Source: Pseudopyrenochaeta lycopersici (lineage: Eukaryota > Ascomycota > Dothideomycetes > Pleosporales > Pseudopyrenochaetaceae). From it: a DNA stretch of 64,000 nt. Positions 44,595 through 55,942 of this stretch are shown piece after piece. The stretch lies in assembly GCA_003313425.1 (NCBI GenBank), contig NHZP01000049.1:62001-126000 (forward strand), read 5' to 3'. Within the stretch, counting starts at the first letter, position 1; every line of letters begins with the position of its first letter. A program made the position numbers and the translations under genes. A model generated the notes under the pieces. It did not search any database and had not been told where the DNA came from. It saw nothing but the letters and a program-made list of their open reading frames with translations.

Positions 44595-45751
44595 ATGCCT
44601 TCGTACACTTCAATCCACCTGGCGGAGCGGCCACAGGACGCCATCATTGCTGGAAAGACTTTCACGCCAAAACAACACCCGGTTCCTTCAGCATCGGACC
44701 TAAAAGATGGAGAAGTTCTCTTTCAAACCCTATATCTTTCTCTAGACCCTGCTATGCGCGGCTGGATCAATCCCACACGGTCCTATATCCCCCCTGTGGA
44801 GATTGGCGCCGTCATGCGTGGCAACGGTATTGGCCTCATCCTCGCCTCAAAATCCAAGAAGTTTCCCGCCGGGACGTACGCTATGGGTATGTGCGGGTGG
44901 TCTGAGTATGCTGTGCTGAAAGAGAAGCTATTAGAGCCACTCGATTTACCAGAGGGCGCTGTGCCGACAGATGCTCTTGGTGTGCTGGGAATGACTGGCC
45001 TCACAGCGTACTTTGGCATTTTGGAGGTTGGCCAGGTCAAGGCTGGTGATTTCGTCGTCGTTAGTGGTGCTGCTGGTGCGACTGGAAGTGTAGTTGGTCA
45101 GATTGCGAAGCTCAAGGGTGCAACAGTGCTGGGATTGGCGGGCGAGGACAGCAAAGTGCAGTGGTTGAAGGAGGAGCTTGGTTTCGATGAGGCGCTCAAC
45201 TACAAAGACCCAGAGTTTGCGAAGAAGTTCAGGGCGGCCACGAAGGGGTTGATCGATGTGTACTTTGACAACGTTGGTGGCGAGATCCTCGACATGGCAT
45301 TATCGAGAGCGAAGCCTTTTGCGAGATTCGTCATGTGCGGAGCCATCAGCGAGTACAACAAGAAGAAGCCACAGGGTCCCAAGGTACGCATTTTCTCCTT
45401 CTCTCACACAACCCACGTCAAACCAGCACCTTCTAACGATTCCAGAACTACCTCATGATCATCTCCATGCGCATCCGCATGCAGGGTTTCATTGTCTTCG
45501 ACTACGAAAAGCAGTACCCGGAGGCGCGGAAGCAGCTTGCTCAGTGGTTGTCGGAAGGAAAGTTGAAGAGGAAAGAGACCATCATCAAGGGCGGTATCAG
45601 CAAGTCCGAGGAAGCTCTGGTAGGGCTGTTTGAGGGCAAGAATACTGGTAAGTCCACGCTGACTGCGTAAGAGATTATAACAATACTAACGTTTGCAGGT
45701 AAAATCATGGTGCAGGTTGCGAGCCCAGAGGACGCAAAGGCGAAATTGTAG
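44595..45751 (+). CDS. NADP-dependent medium-chain oxidoreductase (leukotriene B4 12-hydroxydehydrogenase/alkenal reductase type)
   Basis: Three exons (44595-45383, 45446-45647, 45699-45751) encode 347 residues. The GroES-like part has LYLSLDPAMRGWINPTRSY and lacks the zinc-binding Cys/His set of alcohol dehydrogenases, as expected for this zinc-free MDR branch. The nucleotide fold carries VVSGAAGATGSVVGQIAKLK, with the usual pattern AAGAVG replaced by AAGATG, then VYFDNVGGEILDMAL. The last exon ends KIMVQVASPEDAKAKL. Relatives reduce the C=C bond of enones and alkenals with NADPH, detoxifying reactive aldehydes in the cytosol. Substrate unknown. Confidence 0.88.
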
Positions 45752-46006
45752 GATTAGCGCTGTTACCCAAAATGTAGATTTGTGCTTTTAGTCGATCCAT
45801 CTGCGGTGTATGATGAATGTATTTCGCCTAATAACATGATCTGTTTCTGCGAATGGCGGAATCTAACGCCTTCTCTTCTCGATCATGCTGCAGTTTGCGC
45901 TAGATGTTCTGGAGGTTTGATATGGCTGTGACCTGCTGCTTTTAGTAGTTGGCGACACTTCTACTGCTGCCATGGGCAGTTTGTGGGAGTGTAGCTGGTG
46001 TGACTC

Positions 46007-46099
46007 CAGGATGTGTAGTTCCTTCTCCATGTGATTAGTGCACTTACCTATTCAGGACGTGTAGTTCCTTCTCCATGTGATCAGTGCACTTACCTATTC
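46007..46099. repeat. 46-bp direct tandem duplication in the DUS2 upstream region
   Basis: Two near-identical copies of a 46-bp unit lie back to back (about 46008-46053 and 46054-46099). Each includes gtgtagttccttctccatgt and tgcacttacctattc. They differ at about three positions (gat/gac, gatt/gatc, attca/attcg). The duplication ends about 90 bp before the DUS2 start and may affect its promoter or 5' UTR. The rest of 45752-46189 shows no gene. Confidence 0.8.
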
Positions 46100-46189
46100 G
46101 GGCATGGTCAGTGCGCGGAATTTCTGAGAAGCCCGCGGTGACTCGACATTCGCCTTGGGAGTTGAGTCGCGCCTTCCCCACGGCATGTT

Positions 46190-47533
46190 ATGCTACGAAC
46201 CCTCCCCCGCACGATAACACGAGCCATGGCTGTCACCGAGCCAGGCCGCGTCCCCATTCCCAAGAATGGCGCCGACTACCGCAGCAAAGTGGTGCTTGCG
46301 CCCATGGTGCGCTCCGGCGAATTGCCCTCGCGGTTGCTGGCGCTGAAATATGGCGCAGACTTGGTATGGGGGCCAGAGACCATCGATCGCGCCATCATAG
46401 GCACTACGAGGCGACTGAACCCGCATACCTCGACTCTGGAATTCTCGCGCCTGCCGACTTCCAAGATCAAGAACCCCACACTCGACCCGCACAACCGCGA
46501 GAGCGTCATATACCGCATACACCCTGGGCTCGAGAAGGGCAAGCTGATATACCAAATGGGCACGGCCAACCCAGAGCTCGCGGTGCAGGCAGCCAAGATG
46601 GTGGCAGCCGATGTCGCTGGCATAGACGTCAACTCGGGCTGTCCAAAGCCTTTCTCGACCTCGGGAGGCATGGGCGCAGCGCTGCTTAAGACGCCAGATC
46701 TGCTATGCAACATTCTGACGAGCCTGGTCGAAGAGGTGGGCAAGCCCTATGAGATTGGCATTAGCGTCAAGATCCGCATACTGGACCTGCCCCAAGACAC
46801 AGAAGCGCTGGTGAAGCGACTCGTCCGCACCGGCATCACCGGCCTCACAGTCCACTGCCGAACCACACCTATGCGGCCCAGGGAGAGGGCTATTCGCCAT
46901 CAGCTCAAGATGATTGGAGAGATATGCAGGGAGGCAGGCGTGGCTTGCGTCATGAACGGCGACGTCACATCGCGCACAGAAGCCCTCAAGCTCATGGAGG
47001 AGTTCAATGTTGACGGTGCCATGATTGCTACCGAAGCCGAGAAAAACCCCAGCTGTTTCAGGCCCGATGCCGAAGGCGGGCCACACGAGTGGCGCTCGCA
47101 GTGGAAGACCGTCGTCACTGAATACATGCGCTTCGCTTTGATGGTTGAGAATCGATGGGGCAATACAAAGTATCTGCTAGGCCAGATGATTCCAGGGAAA
47201 GAGAAGGCCTATGCTGCCATGAACAAATCCAAGTGCTACACCGATGTCATCACCGCGTTGGGTTTGGAGAATGTAGATGGTATGCTCAACCATGCCAAGG
47301 TTGTGGACGAGCATCTGGGTATACCGCAACAAGAATCCCGAGCATCAAAGCGGGCAAGGGTAAAGGAGGCGAATAAGCCGGACGCAGACATCAAAGAGCC
47401 AAAAGAGAAGCGGAAAGAGGCTCCTGATGAGCAGCCGGAGGCCAAGCGCGTCAAAGGGCCAGAAACCACGACAGAGATTCTAAATATGGTTCCACCTCAA
47501 GATTTGACTGCTCCAGCTACTTTGAGTGTATGA
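46190..47533 (+). CDS. DUS2: tRNA-dihydrouridine(20) synthase (Dus2/Smm1 type)
   Basis: A single exon encoding 447 residues. The FMN-binding TIM barrel shows VVLAPMVRSGELPSRLLALK and YGADLVWGPETIDR. The active-site loop with the catalytic Cys is DVNSGCPKPFSTSGGMGAAL. VSVKIRILDLPQ-like, TGLTVHCRTTPMRPRERA and VACVMNGDVTSR follow. It reduces uridine 20 of the tRNA D-loop using NADPH via FMN. The C-terminal 90 residues are Lys/Glu-rich and likely disordered. The extra N terminus from the first ATG (MLRTLPRTITRAMA) is Arg-rich and acid-free like a mitochondrial presequence; starting at the second Met (46226) would give the cytosolic or nuclear form. Confidence 0.92.
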   Translation: MLRTLPRTITRAMAVTEPGRVPIPKNGADYRSKVVLAPMVRSGELPSRLLALKYGADLVWGPETIDRAIIGTTRRLNPHTSTLEFSRLPTSKIKNPTLDPHNRESVIYRIHPGLEKGKLIYQMGTANPELAVQAAKMVAADVAGIDVNSGCPKPFSTSGGMGAALLKTPDLLCNILTSLVEEVGKPYEIGISVKIRILDLPQDTEALVKRLVRTGITGLTVHCRTTPMRPRERAIRHQLKMIGEICREAGVACVMNGDVTSRTEALKLMEEFNVDGAMIATEAEKNPSCFRPDAEGGPHEWRSQWKTVVTEYMRFALMVENRWGNTKYLLGQMIPGKEKAYAAMNKSKCYTDVITALGLENVDGMLNHAKVVDEHLGIPQQESRASKRARVKEANKPDADIKEPKEKRKEAPDEQPEAKRVKGPETTTEILNMVPPQDLTAPATLSV

Positions 47534-49404
47534 TTTCCTTTCTCTTGAATTAGACGATAATGGTTTACTACGCAGGGGCATTCTGGTATATCAAGCGTTC
47601 AGCATTTACACGGGCGGCATGGGGTTTTTACTACGGTCTGGATCTGCAATGTACTCTTCACAAACCTCGACTCGTCAGGCCTGCTGCAATTAGACAGGTA
47701 GCATTACATGAACCTCCTCTCCATGTTATTCACAGCCTCCACCAAATAAAATCAAAGCACACCTCCCTTCCCTGTAGCGTAATGGACATACTCAGGCCTC
47801 CTCCGCCTGCTTCGCCTTCTGCCGTTCACGCAATCGAAGCTAATGCTACTGCACGATACGAGATTAACAAAGAAGAAAACGCCATGACAGGTATACGCGT
47901 CCATCCGAACTTTATGCGGCTAGACTAAAAGAATAACGTCGTCTAATCAGGGTTGCTTTATTGGAGACGAGGGGTAGAACGCTTAGAAACATGACTTTTT
48001 CTCGAGGTGTTGTTTGGATAGCGCGAAGGATACGATGAGAAATAACTGACAGGGGTGCATAAGGTGTCACTTCAGCCACCTGTGAAATGACGAAGCGGGG
48101 CGCAGCTCATATGAACAGTGTGCTTGCTCGTCAAGTGGAGGCCTGAAGCCGGGCCGTTTACACGGGCGGGACCTAGATTTCGGGCTTCTAGAAGCGTAGG
48201 CGTGTCAATCTTGCCCGAACTGTAGTATGCCTAGATCTAGGGCCCATCTAGCGTTGTAGGAACGGCGAGGATTATCGAACTCACAGCAATATGTTCGAAA
48301 ACATTGAGATCGGACGACAAGCCGAAATGGAAGTGCTCATCGCGCCGAAAGGGTTATACCATCTGGCCAGGGTTGTTTGGCGCCAGCACGAGAGGATGAA
48401 TAAAGAACACTTTGAAAGTAGCCGAGTGTCAAGAACATAATCTTTCATAGATATGCTAGGTGTCGCTCTGTAGAGAATGCACAACACGGCATGTTGATGT
48501 TTGAAAGCATTTACGACTGCAACCATCATTTCTTCACGCGTACATGTTCAGAGCCCCAAGTCCGGAATGCAATCCAATAATGTAGTTCCAAGTTGTAACC
48601 ACGTGCTAAGTTAATAAATTTCCAATGCCGTCCTCAAAGTCGAGAGTGTTCACGAAAGATTTACTAAGCGCCAGCAGCCTAGATAGAGACCGCCATTCGA
48701 GGAGAGTCTAATCATCTTATCGTTGGATTAAGGCACGTGCGGCACCTCCTTGATTGCTTCAACCGTAGCATATCCGCTAGGCTAGCGGAACACCGATGAA
48801 GCAACGAGTATTCTAAAGCCACAATAGAATCAATCATGTCTCATGCAGGGTTAGCAGCAAATCACGGAAAGCGCAAAGCGCCCGCTTCCCACCTAAATCT
48901 GCACCGAGTATCTACTCCATGTGCGCGCGTTCTAGACCTGGCCGCAGCCGAGCCCCGAGTATGCCAGTCTTGATGGGTCAAGTTTTTGTTTACACCTAGA
49001 AATACATCCTCAAATGATATAATTTTCCCTCTACGGAGGTGAGCACCGCTGGTGCGCCAAAGGCCGGGTTGATCGAAAGGCAAACCGGGCAGTGCAGATG
49101 TGGAAGACCTTCCTTTGAAGTCGCGCATTCACGAGCACCACAGGCGTACACCGCTGGCACGCGCACAAGCCTTTGTACCAAGCGTCTTTCTCGCGAATGC
49201 AATCCTTCGAGATTTCGACCTATCGCATGCTGGCTGCGCCTACTGAAGGATTCTCCGCGAGCGTGTGATGTTGGTGCAAAGCCCCGCGACACAGCCCCAC
49301 AGCCCCTACCCAAGCATCCAGCCGCGTTTGGCTTTGTAGATAAATAGTCTATACAGACCAAACAAGGCTGCAAGAAGTCACGACCAGATACCAAACAAGC
49401 AACC
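47534..49404. other. Intergenic region
   Basis: No supported gene. The plus frame 47560-47928 (122 codons) ends in a protein-like stretch (MDILRPPPPASPSAVHAIEA) of about 48 residues that could be a tiny gene, but nothing backs it. The rest (48000-49400) is unremarkable and includes the promoter of the gene at 49405. Confidence 0.4.
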
Positions 49405-49824
49405 ATGGTTTTCAACATCGATCTGTACAATCCACCTATTAGGGCTCCGGCCCATAAGAGTAAGTCAAGTTAAAGTTCTTGTCGCTAATATACATACTAA
49501 CGCACAACAGAGACAACCGCCGTGGAGGAAACACCATCCACAGTGGAGGCGCCTGTCGATGCTTCCTCCGACTCACAATCAACCAAGTCTCGCAAATTCA
49601 AGCTGTTCGGCAGGAAGCAGAAGCCTGCTGAAGAGAAAGCACGCCTCGTCGACAAGACCGAAGAGCAGATCCAGGAAGAGCGGAAACAGAAGGAACTCAT
49701 CATGAAGTACCGCAACATGACCGAGGAAGAAGCCGACAAGTACTTGCAAGCGAAGCAGGATGGCATGAACGCGGAGAGAGGCCTGCGAGCCCTGGGTATG
49801 GCGCTTGCTCCGGTCAGATTGTAG
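49405..49824 (+). CDS. Small Lys/Glu-rich protein of unknown function
   Basis: Two exons (49405-49459 and 49511-49824; 51-bp intron) encode 122 residues. The start is MVFNIDLYNPPIRAPAHKKT. An acidic/Ser-rich section is followed by a basic patch SRKFKLFGRKQKPAEEKARL, and a long charged helix QIQEERKQKELIMKYRNMTE ends in YLQAKQDGMNAERGLRAL. The good ATG context (accATGG), a consensus intron and a clean coding bias support a real gene. I recognise no named domain; it looks like a short lineage-restricted ascomycete protein, possibly helical and membrane- or nucleic-acid-associated through its basic patch (inference). Confidence 0.75.
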
Positions 49825-51199
49825 AATGATGATAAGATAGTGGTGGTACGATAGGTGGAGGGCTGGGTGTATTGGTGTTCAATTTTGCTTTAAGATCATG
49901 AAATCGAAACGCTGCCTGTATATAAGATACTTATTGGGATTGATGGAATAGAACATTCACGCTATAGTTACGATATCTCTAATGTATTACATTTTGTATT
50001 CTAGTCATGATTTCTTACAGCGCTTGCAGTGAACAAGGTAGCAGCCTAAAGATACCAACGGCAAGGACAGAAATCACGTCACCCTGATCCAGCGATATCT
50101 TGGCTTGGAAGCTGTGCCAATACATGTCAGTGGGGGTGGGAATTTCCCATGTGCACCTCGAAGCTTGCATTCAACGATTCGAATAGTTGTCTGTGAAGCA
50201 TCATAACTGTGGCATATAGTGGAAAGTCATAGGCTTTTACCAATGCGAGCGTTTTGAATGATAGACTTACGGTATTTTGAAAGACTGAAATCAGTTTTAG
50301 GACGATTTTCGTAATATCTTTACCAACTACAGATGCGGACAATTCAAATATTCCTAAACACTGATAGCCTTGCGAGAGCAAGGCGTCAAATTTTGAGCAA
50401 CAGGGCTCGGTTCCCTGCAAGTTACTTAACGTGTTCTTTTTGCTGCGTCAAAGCTTCATAGACTTCGCTACAGCTTATCATAGGGCATACTGGACGTCTG
50501 CCTGTTTAAGACTCATTTGTGGCGACTCCGGCCAAGCAGCTGCACAAGCAGCACACTGACACAAAGACAGAGCGGATAAGGTCGAATAAAAAACGAGAAC
50601 CTAAAGTATTTACAAGATTCAGCGCAGTTTACAATCGGATTGTCCTACGTTGCAAAATTACATGCGCAAAGTCAGCAACAGCCCTTGAGGATCAACTCTA
50701 GTATAGCTTAAAGGGGAACGAAATGCGGACCTAAAAGGGACGCATATATGATAAATGGACTCCTGTTGCTCAATTCCACCTGTGCTTCACTTCTATAGTC
50801 AGAGGCGCAACGCCCGAAAAATGCGGGACTGACGCATACGGCATGCTTTATCGTTCTCGCTCCAGAACATGAGAAGCATTCAATATTACGGGCCCCAAGG
50901 ATATATAACGGTCTTGCTATCTTGAAATCCTCATATTCTCTCGTTACTGATAATTAGCTCAACAATGAATGCAAGAAGCTAAGCAAGCTACCCCTGGGGT
51001 AAAGTTCCCTAGGATCGTCCGAATGGCAAATGATAGTGCTTTAGTCGAGGCAAGGTCCCTAAGTGAGGCCTCAATAGCTTTCAAATTATGTACTGCGAGG
51101 ATGTATGGACTGAATTCCCCAGTTCTGTAATATCAGAGTAGGTTCCGATCTGGACATGGCTCTGTGTTTAAAGTCGTTGCTCTCTTCACCTAAGCTTCC
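49825..51199. other. Intergenic region
   Basis: No gene recognised. Short frames at 50127-50420 (minus) and 50519-50701 (plus) lack supporting features. The final part may hold a lost first exon of the transporter pseudogene that follows. Confidence 0.45.
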
Positions 51200-52565
51200 G
51201 AATCCTCGCTAAATTATACAGGTTCGTACCGGGAGGACATCGAAGCTCTTAGTGATTCAAATGCCGGACTTAAAAAAGCGGACCCCGGCAATAGATATGA
51301 ACCGTCGAAAAACGGAAATGCACCCGTTATCCTACTGGATGCGCCTGCCAGTGACCGACCGTGCTTTGCAACGACCCATTTCAAAAGTTATGCAGATCTC
51401 CAGGGCCGCTTCAAGCCACAAGTCATGACCATGATCCCTGAAGCATCTATATCTTGGAAAGACGTGCTCCTGGCTATGTCTCTGTTGCTGGCGGCCCCGT
51501 TTTTATGAAACCTACTTTCTTCTCACGTCAGGAGAGAACTTGTATCTGGAGTAATGACTTTACCCCTGTAATGCTTCGCGAGATTCTGAATATCCGGGAA
51601 GTAATTAAGAATAGTCCATTTCAGGAGGTATATGTCGATTCCTTTCCACCCATGCCCCACGATCACAGTAAAGGTAAGAAGCACCCACCCACATCTATGC
51701 TTCGTGGCCTCGTATACTACTGCCAGAAGCACTCTGATTTACTGCTCGATGGAGAAGGGGAACGCCAAACGATTCTGCACTATTCCTCAAAGAAATTTTC
51801 GCAGCCAATTACCTGCAGTTGGTTAACGATATCAAGACCATTCTGGCCTCACTCGAATTGCGGCTGACAACGGCGTGGGTCGAAGAGCGAGATCAATGGA
51901 AAGGCCTACAGAACGTGTGATGCCGTTGCGGTAACTTCGGCGACGACATTGAAGATACCTTGCCCAGCCTAGGGTATCCACTTTATTGGCCGCTAGGGAG
52001 TTTGTCCAACCGCGCTCGTCCGACTGGAAAGACTGAGAGGAAGATTTCCAATATCTTTACTTCCGCCTCAAGGTCCTCAAGGGGCGCGCAGCCAACCTTA
52101 TGCAGGCAATGACTGGATTAGCATTCATCGCTGCGAACCGCCAGAATGTCGATGAAGCGAGGCGTGTGAAACGTTTGAATCTACTTGCCTTCTTGTTCAA
52201 CCCCTTCGCCTATACTAGCAGCCTTTTCAGCATGCAAGACGAGTACGCCCCTAGTAAGGGAAATTTCTGGGTCTACTGGGTCAGTGCAATTGCTGTTGTT
52301 GCGTTCACCGACGCTGCCACCTGGGTACTCGATACTGCACTTGAAGATCAGGCACAGTGGACATGGAGACCATTGTTGTCCCTGAAGTTTTGGGGTAAGA
52401 GTGAGAAGAAGCCAGTCACAGCGAAGAGGATATCGTCACGACTCTATGTTCAAACGGTTTCATGTCTCTTTGCTACTGCAGTGACACTTTCACCATTCTG
52501 GGTGAACGAGCGTATTCGGTTTTATTCAGAAATAATGCCTACATCATTACCACTTCGGTGTTGAA
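51200..52565 (+). pseudogene. Decayed CorA-like Mg2+ transporter family gene
   Basis: Coding-like segments in several frames. 51210-51510 reads YREDIEALSDSNAGLKKADP and VILLDAPASDRPCFATTHF. 51454-51867 continues in other frames with stops. The last segment, 52100-52564, is continuous: KGRAANLMQAMTGLAFIAAN, EARRVKRLNLLAFLFNPFAY, TSSLFSMQDEYAPSKGNFWV and a membrane helix. This last block matches the end of fungal CorA/ZntB-like proteins, where a long helix and a membrane helix near a short Gly/Met motif (here SLFSMQ) form the pore. Stops and frame changes upstream show that the gene is inactive. The identity rests on pattern similarity, not a search. Confidence 0.6.
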
Positions 52566-53684
52566 GCATCAGGCATGCAAGTATGGTTTCTTGTGATACA
52601 CTAGCGTCTCAACATCACTTTTAGATACCATTCTGATTACCTACTATTCTGTATGTGCCATAGCTCCTGTAGCTTAGATACATGTTTTATCAAAGCAAAT
52701 AACCCCGAGCGTATTCGCACACGCAATACTTCATTTCCATATAGCAAGTCCTCATCTCCATCGACGACTGTCGACTAATGAGAAGTGAAACAAGCTATCC
52801 GAGAGCACGAGCCCTACCAAACGGGCTTATCCCGGGCGTGCAAAGAACATCTCCAGATGATCTCCTTATTATCGACAAACGTCAGTACAATGAAATGGGA
52901 AAGTAATTCAACAATATCTCCGAGATAGAATAACAATATCTTACACCAATCGTTTCCATACCCAGTCCATCCTTTGTCAAACGTATGCCCATTTTCTCAC
53001 ACGCAGCCGTGGAACCACCGAACCATAAGGCCGAACTCGCACCGCATTAACCCACGAACAAAGCTTCGCACAAGTTTGCTCCGTGCGCTGGGATGTCCTC
53101 GTGGGCATAATTTTCTGGGGGCGAGTAAAGCCAGAGCGGAGTTACATGTCACTTATGCCAAAGTGGTGGTTGGCCATGGTGATCGCCTTCCGCGCGAATC
53201 CGCCGAACCCGTCATGCGACGTCGCTGTCGGAGAGAAGGATCGTGAAACTCTGGTTGCTCGGTATGGGTAAGCAGCGAGGAACGGCCGCGCGTGGAAACA
53301 CGTTTTGAGTATTATTAGGAGGAAAAGTAAATGATGAGGGTTGCAAAGGGTGAGGTGTTGGAGATTTGCTCGTCGGCCTTATACTTTTTAGCTTCTCCTT
53401 CTGAGGGGCCAAACTACACGGTTCGGTTGCAATACGTCTGCACTAGTCAAATGATTGGCGCATCGCCCGAGTATCTCAGGGTCGGCGGTGCATCACGGTG
53501 GTATTTCCTGTGTTCGTTGCGCGTTAATTGAAGTTCCCGACCTGCCAAATTACTCAATTAGCGCAAGCGTCGCTTGTTTCAACGCTGAATGCGGAATTAC
53601 AGTCTGCTTTTGATATATAAATGCGTCCAACATGTGTTCAAGGATTCATTCGTGGCACCTACATTCTTTTGTTTGACTTTGATC
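52566..53684. other. Intergenic region upstream of GH131
   Basis: No supported gene. Short frames at 52974-53531 lie in GC-richer sequence but have no domain. The last 100 bp include a TATA-like tatataaatg at about 53614 that may serve the GH131 gene. Confidence 0.45.
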
Positions 53685-54641
53685 ATGCAGTTCCTTATTC
53701 CCTTCGCTTTTGCTGCCCTTGCGGCAGCGGCTCCATACGCTCGTTCTAAGAACGTTTCTTCTGCCGTTACTTGTCCAGTAATCTTCGACGGCCGCATCAC
53801 TTCCAACCTCACACTCACTTCATTCGATAGCGCCGCAACTTCTCCATTCAACCCTGACTTTGTCAAGGGCGAGAACCGGACCTGGTCGTCCATCTTGCTC
53901 CTGCCTAATCGCACTGGCCCATCGCGCTTCGACACTCCCAAGTTGCATCGCCCGCTTGAAGTAACGATCGACGATGGCTCTCTCTTCCGCGCTGGTGAAA
54001 ACCTTCAACTTGGTTTCCGCCGCGCAGGTCTTCTTTTCAAGGATGATGCAAACGAGCCAGGTGACCCATCTGATTCCGGCGTCGTCACTTTCCATTGGAG
54101 TGTCCAACAGGACTCGGCACGGCCGCTGAACTTGAGCCACGAGTACGGTACCGTTTGGCACGAGAAAGCGGATTTCTCTGGTAACCAATTCACCTTCTCT
54201 ACTGGCGCACTACTTGACGCCAAAACCCCGCCGACCAAAGCGGACAAGGAGAGTTTCAAAGTGCAGAATGCAAAGAATGAAGTTGTGTTCCAGACGCCCA
54301 TGTTGATTGGCCCGTGGCAAAATTTCGCCGTGCAGCTTGATTACACCAGCGAGTAAGTTATTCTATCAAGTGATGGAGAACGGAGCACTGACATGAACTT
54401 CAACAGTACGATCAAAGTCTTTCACTCCAATGGCCGCGCGCCACTGAAGGCAGTCACAGAGGCACTGCCAAATGCTAATGCTGGAGGCGGTCAATTCCAG
54501 CTGGGCGTTGCGAAGAAGCCCACGGAGACCAAGACCGTGGTTAACGATGGCTTCCAGGAGCCAATTCCACTACGGGGTGAGGGCCAGATCTACGGTGGCA
54601 TTTTCATCGAAAACAGCTCGGACGGATGCGTCAGCTTGTAG
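53685..54641 (+). CDS. Secreted GH131 family glucanase
   Basis: Two exons (53685-54352 and 54407-54641; 54-bp intron) encode 300 residues. A signal peptide (MQFLIPFAFAALAAAAPYA) is followed by the GH131 catalytic domain: CPVIFDGRITSNLTLTSFDS, GLLFKDDANEPGDPSDSGVV, TFHWSVQQDSARPLNLSHEY and QLDYTSDTIKVFHSN. The last part GQIYGGIFIENSSDGCVSL is a typical C-terminal end. GH131 enzymes are broad-specificity exo-beta-1,3/1,6 and endo-beta-1,4-glucanases used on plant or fungal cell-wall glucans. An upstream in-frame Met at 53589 is unlikely because it would bury the signal peptide. No carbohydrate-binding module is present. Confidence 0.87.
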
Positions 54642-54832
54642 AATAGAAACAACAGTGTTGTAAGGATATCAAGGCTCTGTGAGCAATAGAAGAAGATGTA
54701 GGTAGTGTATTTATATATTGTGCCAGTTCACTAGAATGAACAACCAAGCCGCTATAGTGATATCATATAAACAAGAAATGTACAATGCTTAAGATCGCAC
54801 CATGAGAGAAAACACAAAACTTTTGAACTCGC

Positions 54833-55942
54833 TTAATGGACCATGCTCTTTCCAATCTCACTCTCCCAGTTGTTTGCGCGCTCAAACCCGTTTGAGTGTG
54901 TTTGATAGTCCATCATAGCCTGCATAACCTCGTCCCTTGAAGTAACAACAAACGGTCCATACTGTACAATTGGCTGGTCGAGTGGCAGTCCGGCGACTAC
55001 GATGAATCTTGATGCCTTCTCGGCACCCTCCTCAACTGCAGCCTCGATGCTGTCACCGTCCTTTTCGAAGACCACGTTATTGTATTGCTCGATCGGCCGT
55101 GACACGCCGTCGGAAGAAAAGATTGTGGTGCCTTCAAGGAGGTAGGCGAAGGCATTCCAGCCCTTTGGCAGAGATTGCTTAACCTTGCCGCCAGGTTGGA
55201 CCGTGAAGTCGAGCAGCCAGACGGGTGTGTATGCCAACTCCTTCAGACTTTCGGTACCGTATGCCTGTCCGCTAATGACCTTGACATGGACCTTGCCATC
55301 ATCTGCGGTCACTTCTGGGATCTCCTTTGCGCGCAAGTCTCGGTATCGGGGCTCGCACGACTTGAGCTCTTTCGGCAGGTCGACCCAGAGCTGCATTCCC
55401 ACGTTCGCTGAGCCGTCCTCGTTTTGGCGCGGCATTTCAGCGTGGACGATTCCACGGCCGGCGGTCATGAATTGGAGGTCGCCCGCCTCGATCGTGCCCT
55501 TGTGGCCGGCAAAGTCTTCGTGGTCGACAGCGCCGGAGAGGAGGTATGTGATTGTTTCTTGGCCTCGGTGTGGGTGGTCAGGGAAGCCGGCGCCTGGAGG
55601 AATGGCGAAGTGGTCGAGCATGAGGAAGGGGGAGAAGTTGCGAAGCTTGGGTGTGCCAACGCTCCTCCTCACTCTCGCGCCTGCACCCTCGGACTGCTCT
55701 ATCGCAAGGAACGACTTTGCGATCTTGCGCGGCGCATTGGTGGTGAATGGCTCGTCCGGAATGACGGGCAAACCGCTGAACATTGTGCTTGTCGACATGG
55801 TCCTTGTAGCGTTGAAGAAGGTGCTCGTAATGGGTGTTATGTGTTTTGATAGGTGGGCAACTCTTGAGAGCATGAACTCGTTGCGGTAAACTGCTATTGC
55901 AATTGCGATGATGGCGAAAAAGATAGTGGAGAGGGTCTTCAT
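54833..55942 (-). CDS. Pirin family protein with an N-terminal hydrophobic/presequence extension
   Basis: A single exon encoding 369 residues. The bicupin pirin fold is clear: GTPKLRNFSPFLMLDHFAIP, the metal-binding PDHPHRGQETITYLLSGAVD with the first two His, FMTAGRGIVHAEMP with the third His and MQLWVDLPKELKSCEPRY. The C-terminal cupin holds GWNAFAYLLEGTTIF and ends at the conserved GPFVVTSRDEVMQAMMDYQ. Pirins bind iron and are mostly nuclear cofactors or quercetinase-like dioxygenases. Unusually, 48 residues precede the core: a hydrophobic MKTLSTIFFAIIAIAIAV followed by an Arg/Ser-rich segment starting at Met24 that resembles a mitochondrial presequence. Starts at Met24 or Met49 may also be used. 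It converges on the GH131 gene. Confidence 0.88.
   Translation of the reverse strand: MKTLSTIFFAIIAIAIAVYRNEFMLSRVAHLSKHITPITSTFFNATRTMSTSTMFSGLPVIPDEPFTTNAPRKIAKSFLAIEQSEGAGARVRRSVGTPKLRNFSPFLMLDHFAIPPGAGFPDHPHRGQETITYLLSGAVDHEDFAGHKGTIEAGDLQFMTAGRGIVHAEMPRQNEDGSANVGMQLWVDLPKELKSCEPRYRDLRAKEIPEVTADDGKVHVKVISGQAYGTESLKELAYTPVWLLDFTVQPGGKVKQSLPKGWNAFAYLLEGTTIFSSDGVSRPIEQYNNVVFEKDGDSIEAAVEEGAEKASRFIVVAGLPLDQPIVQYGPFVVTSRDEVMQAMMDYQTHSNGFERANNWESEIGKSMVH

Noticed and set aside
55185..55889. 234-codon plus-strand frame opposite the pirin gene
   Set aside because: Antisense shadow of a strongly supported pirin reading frame.
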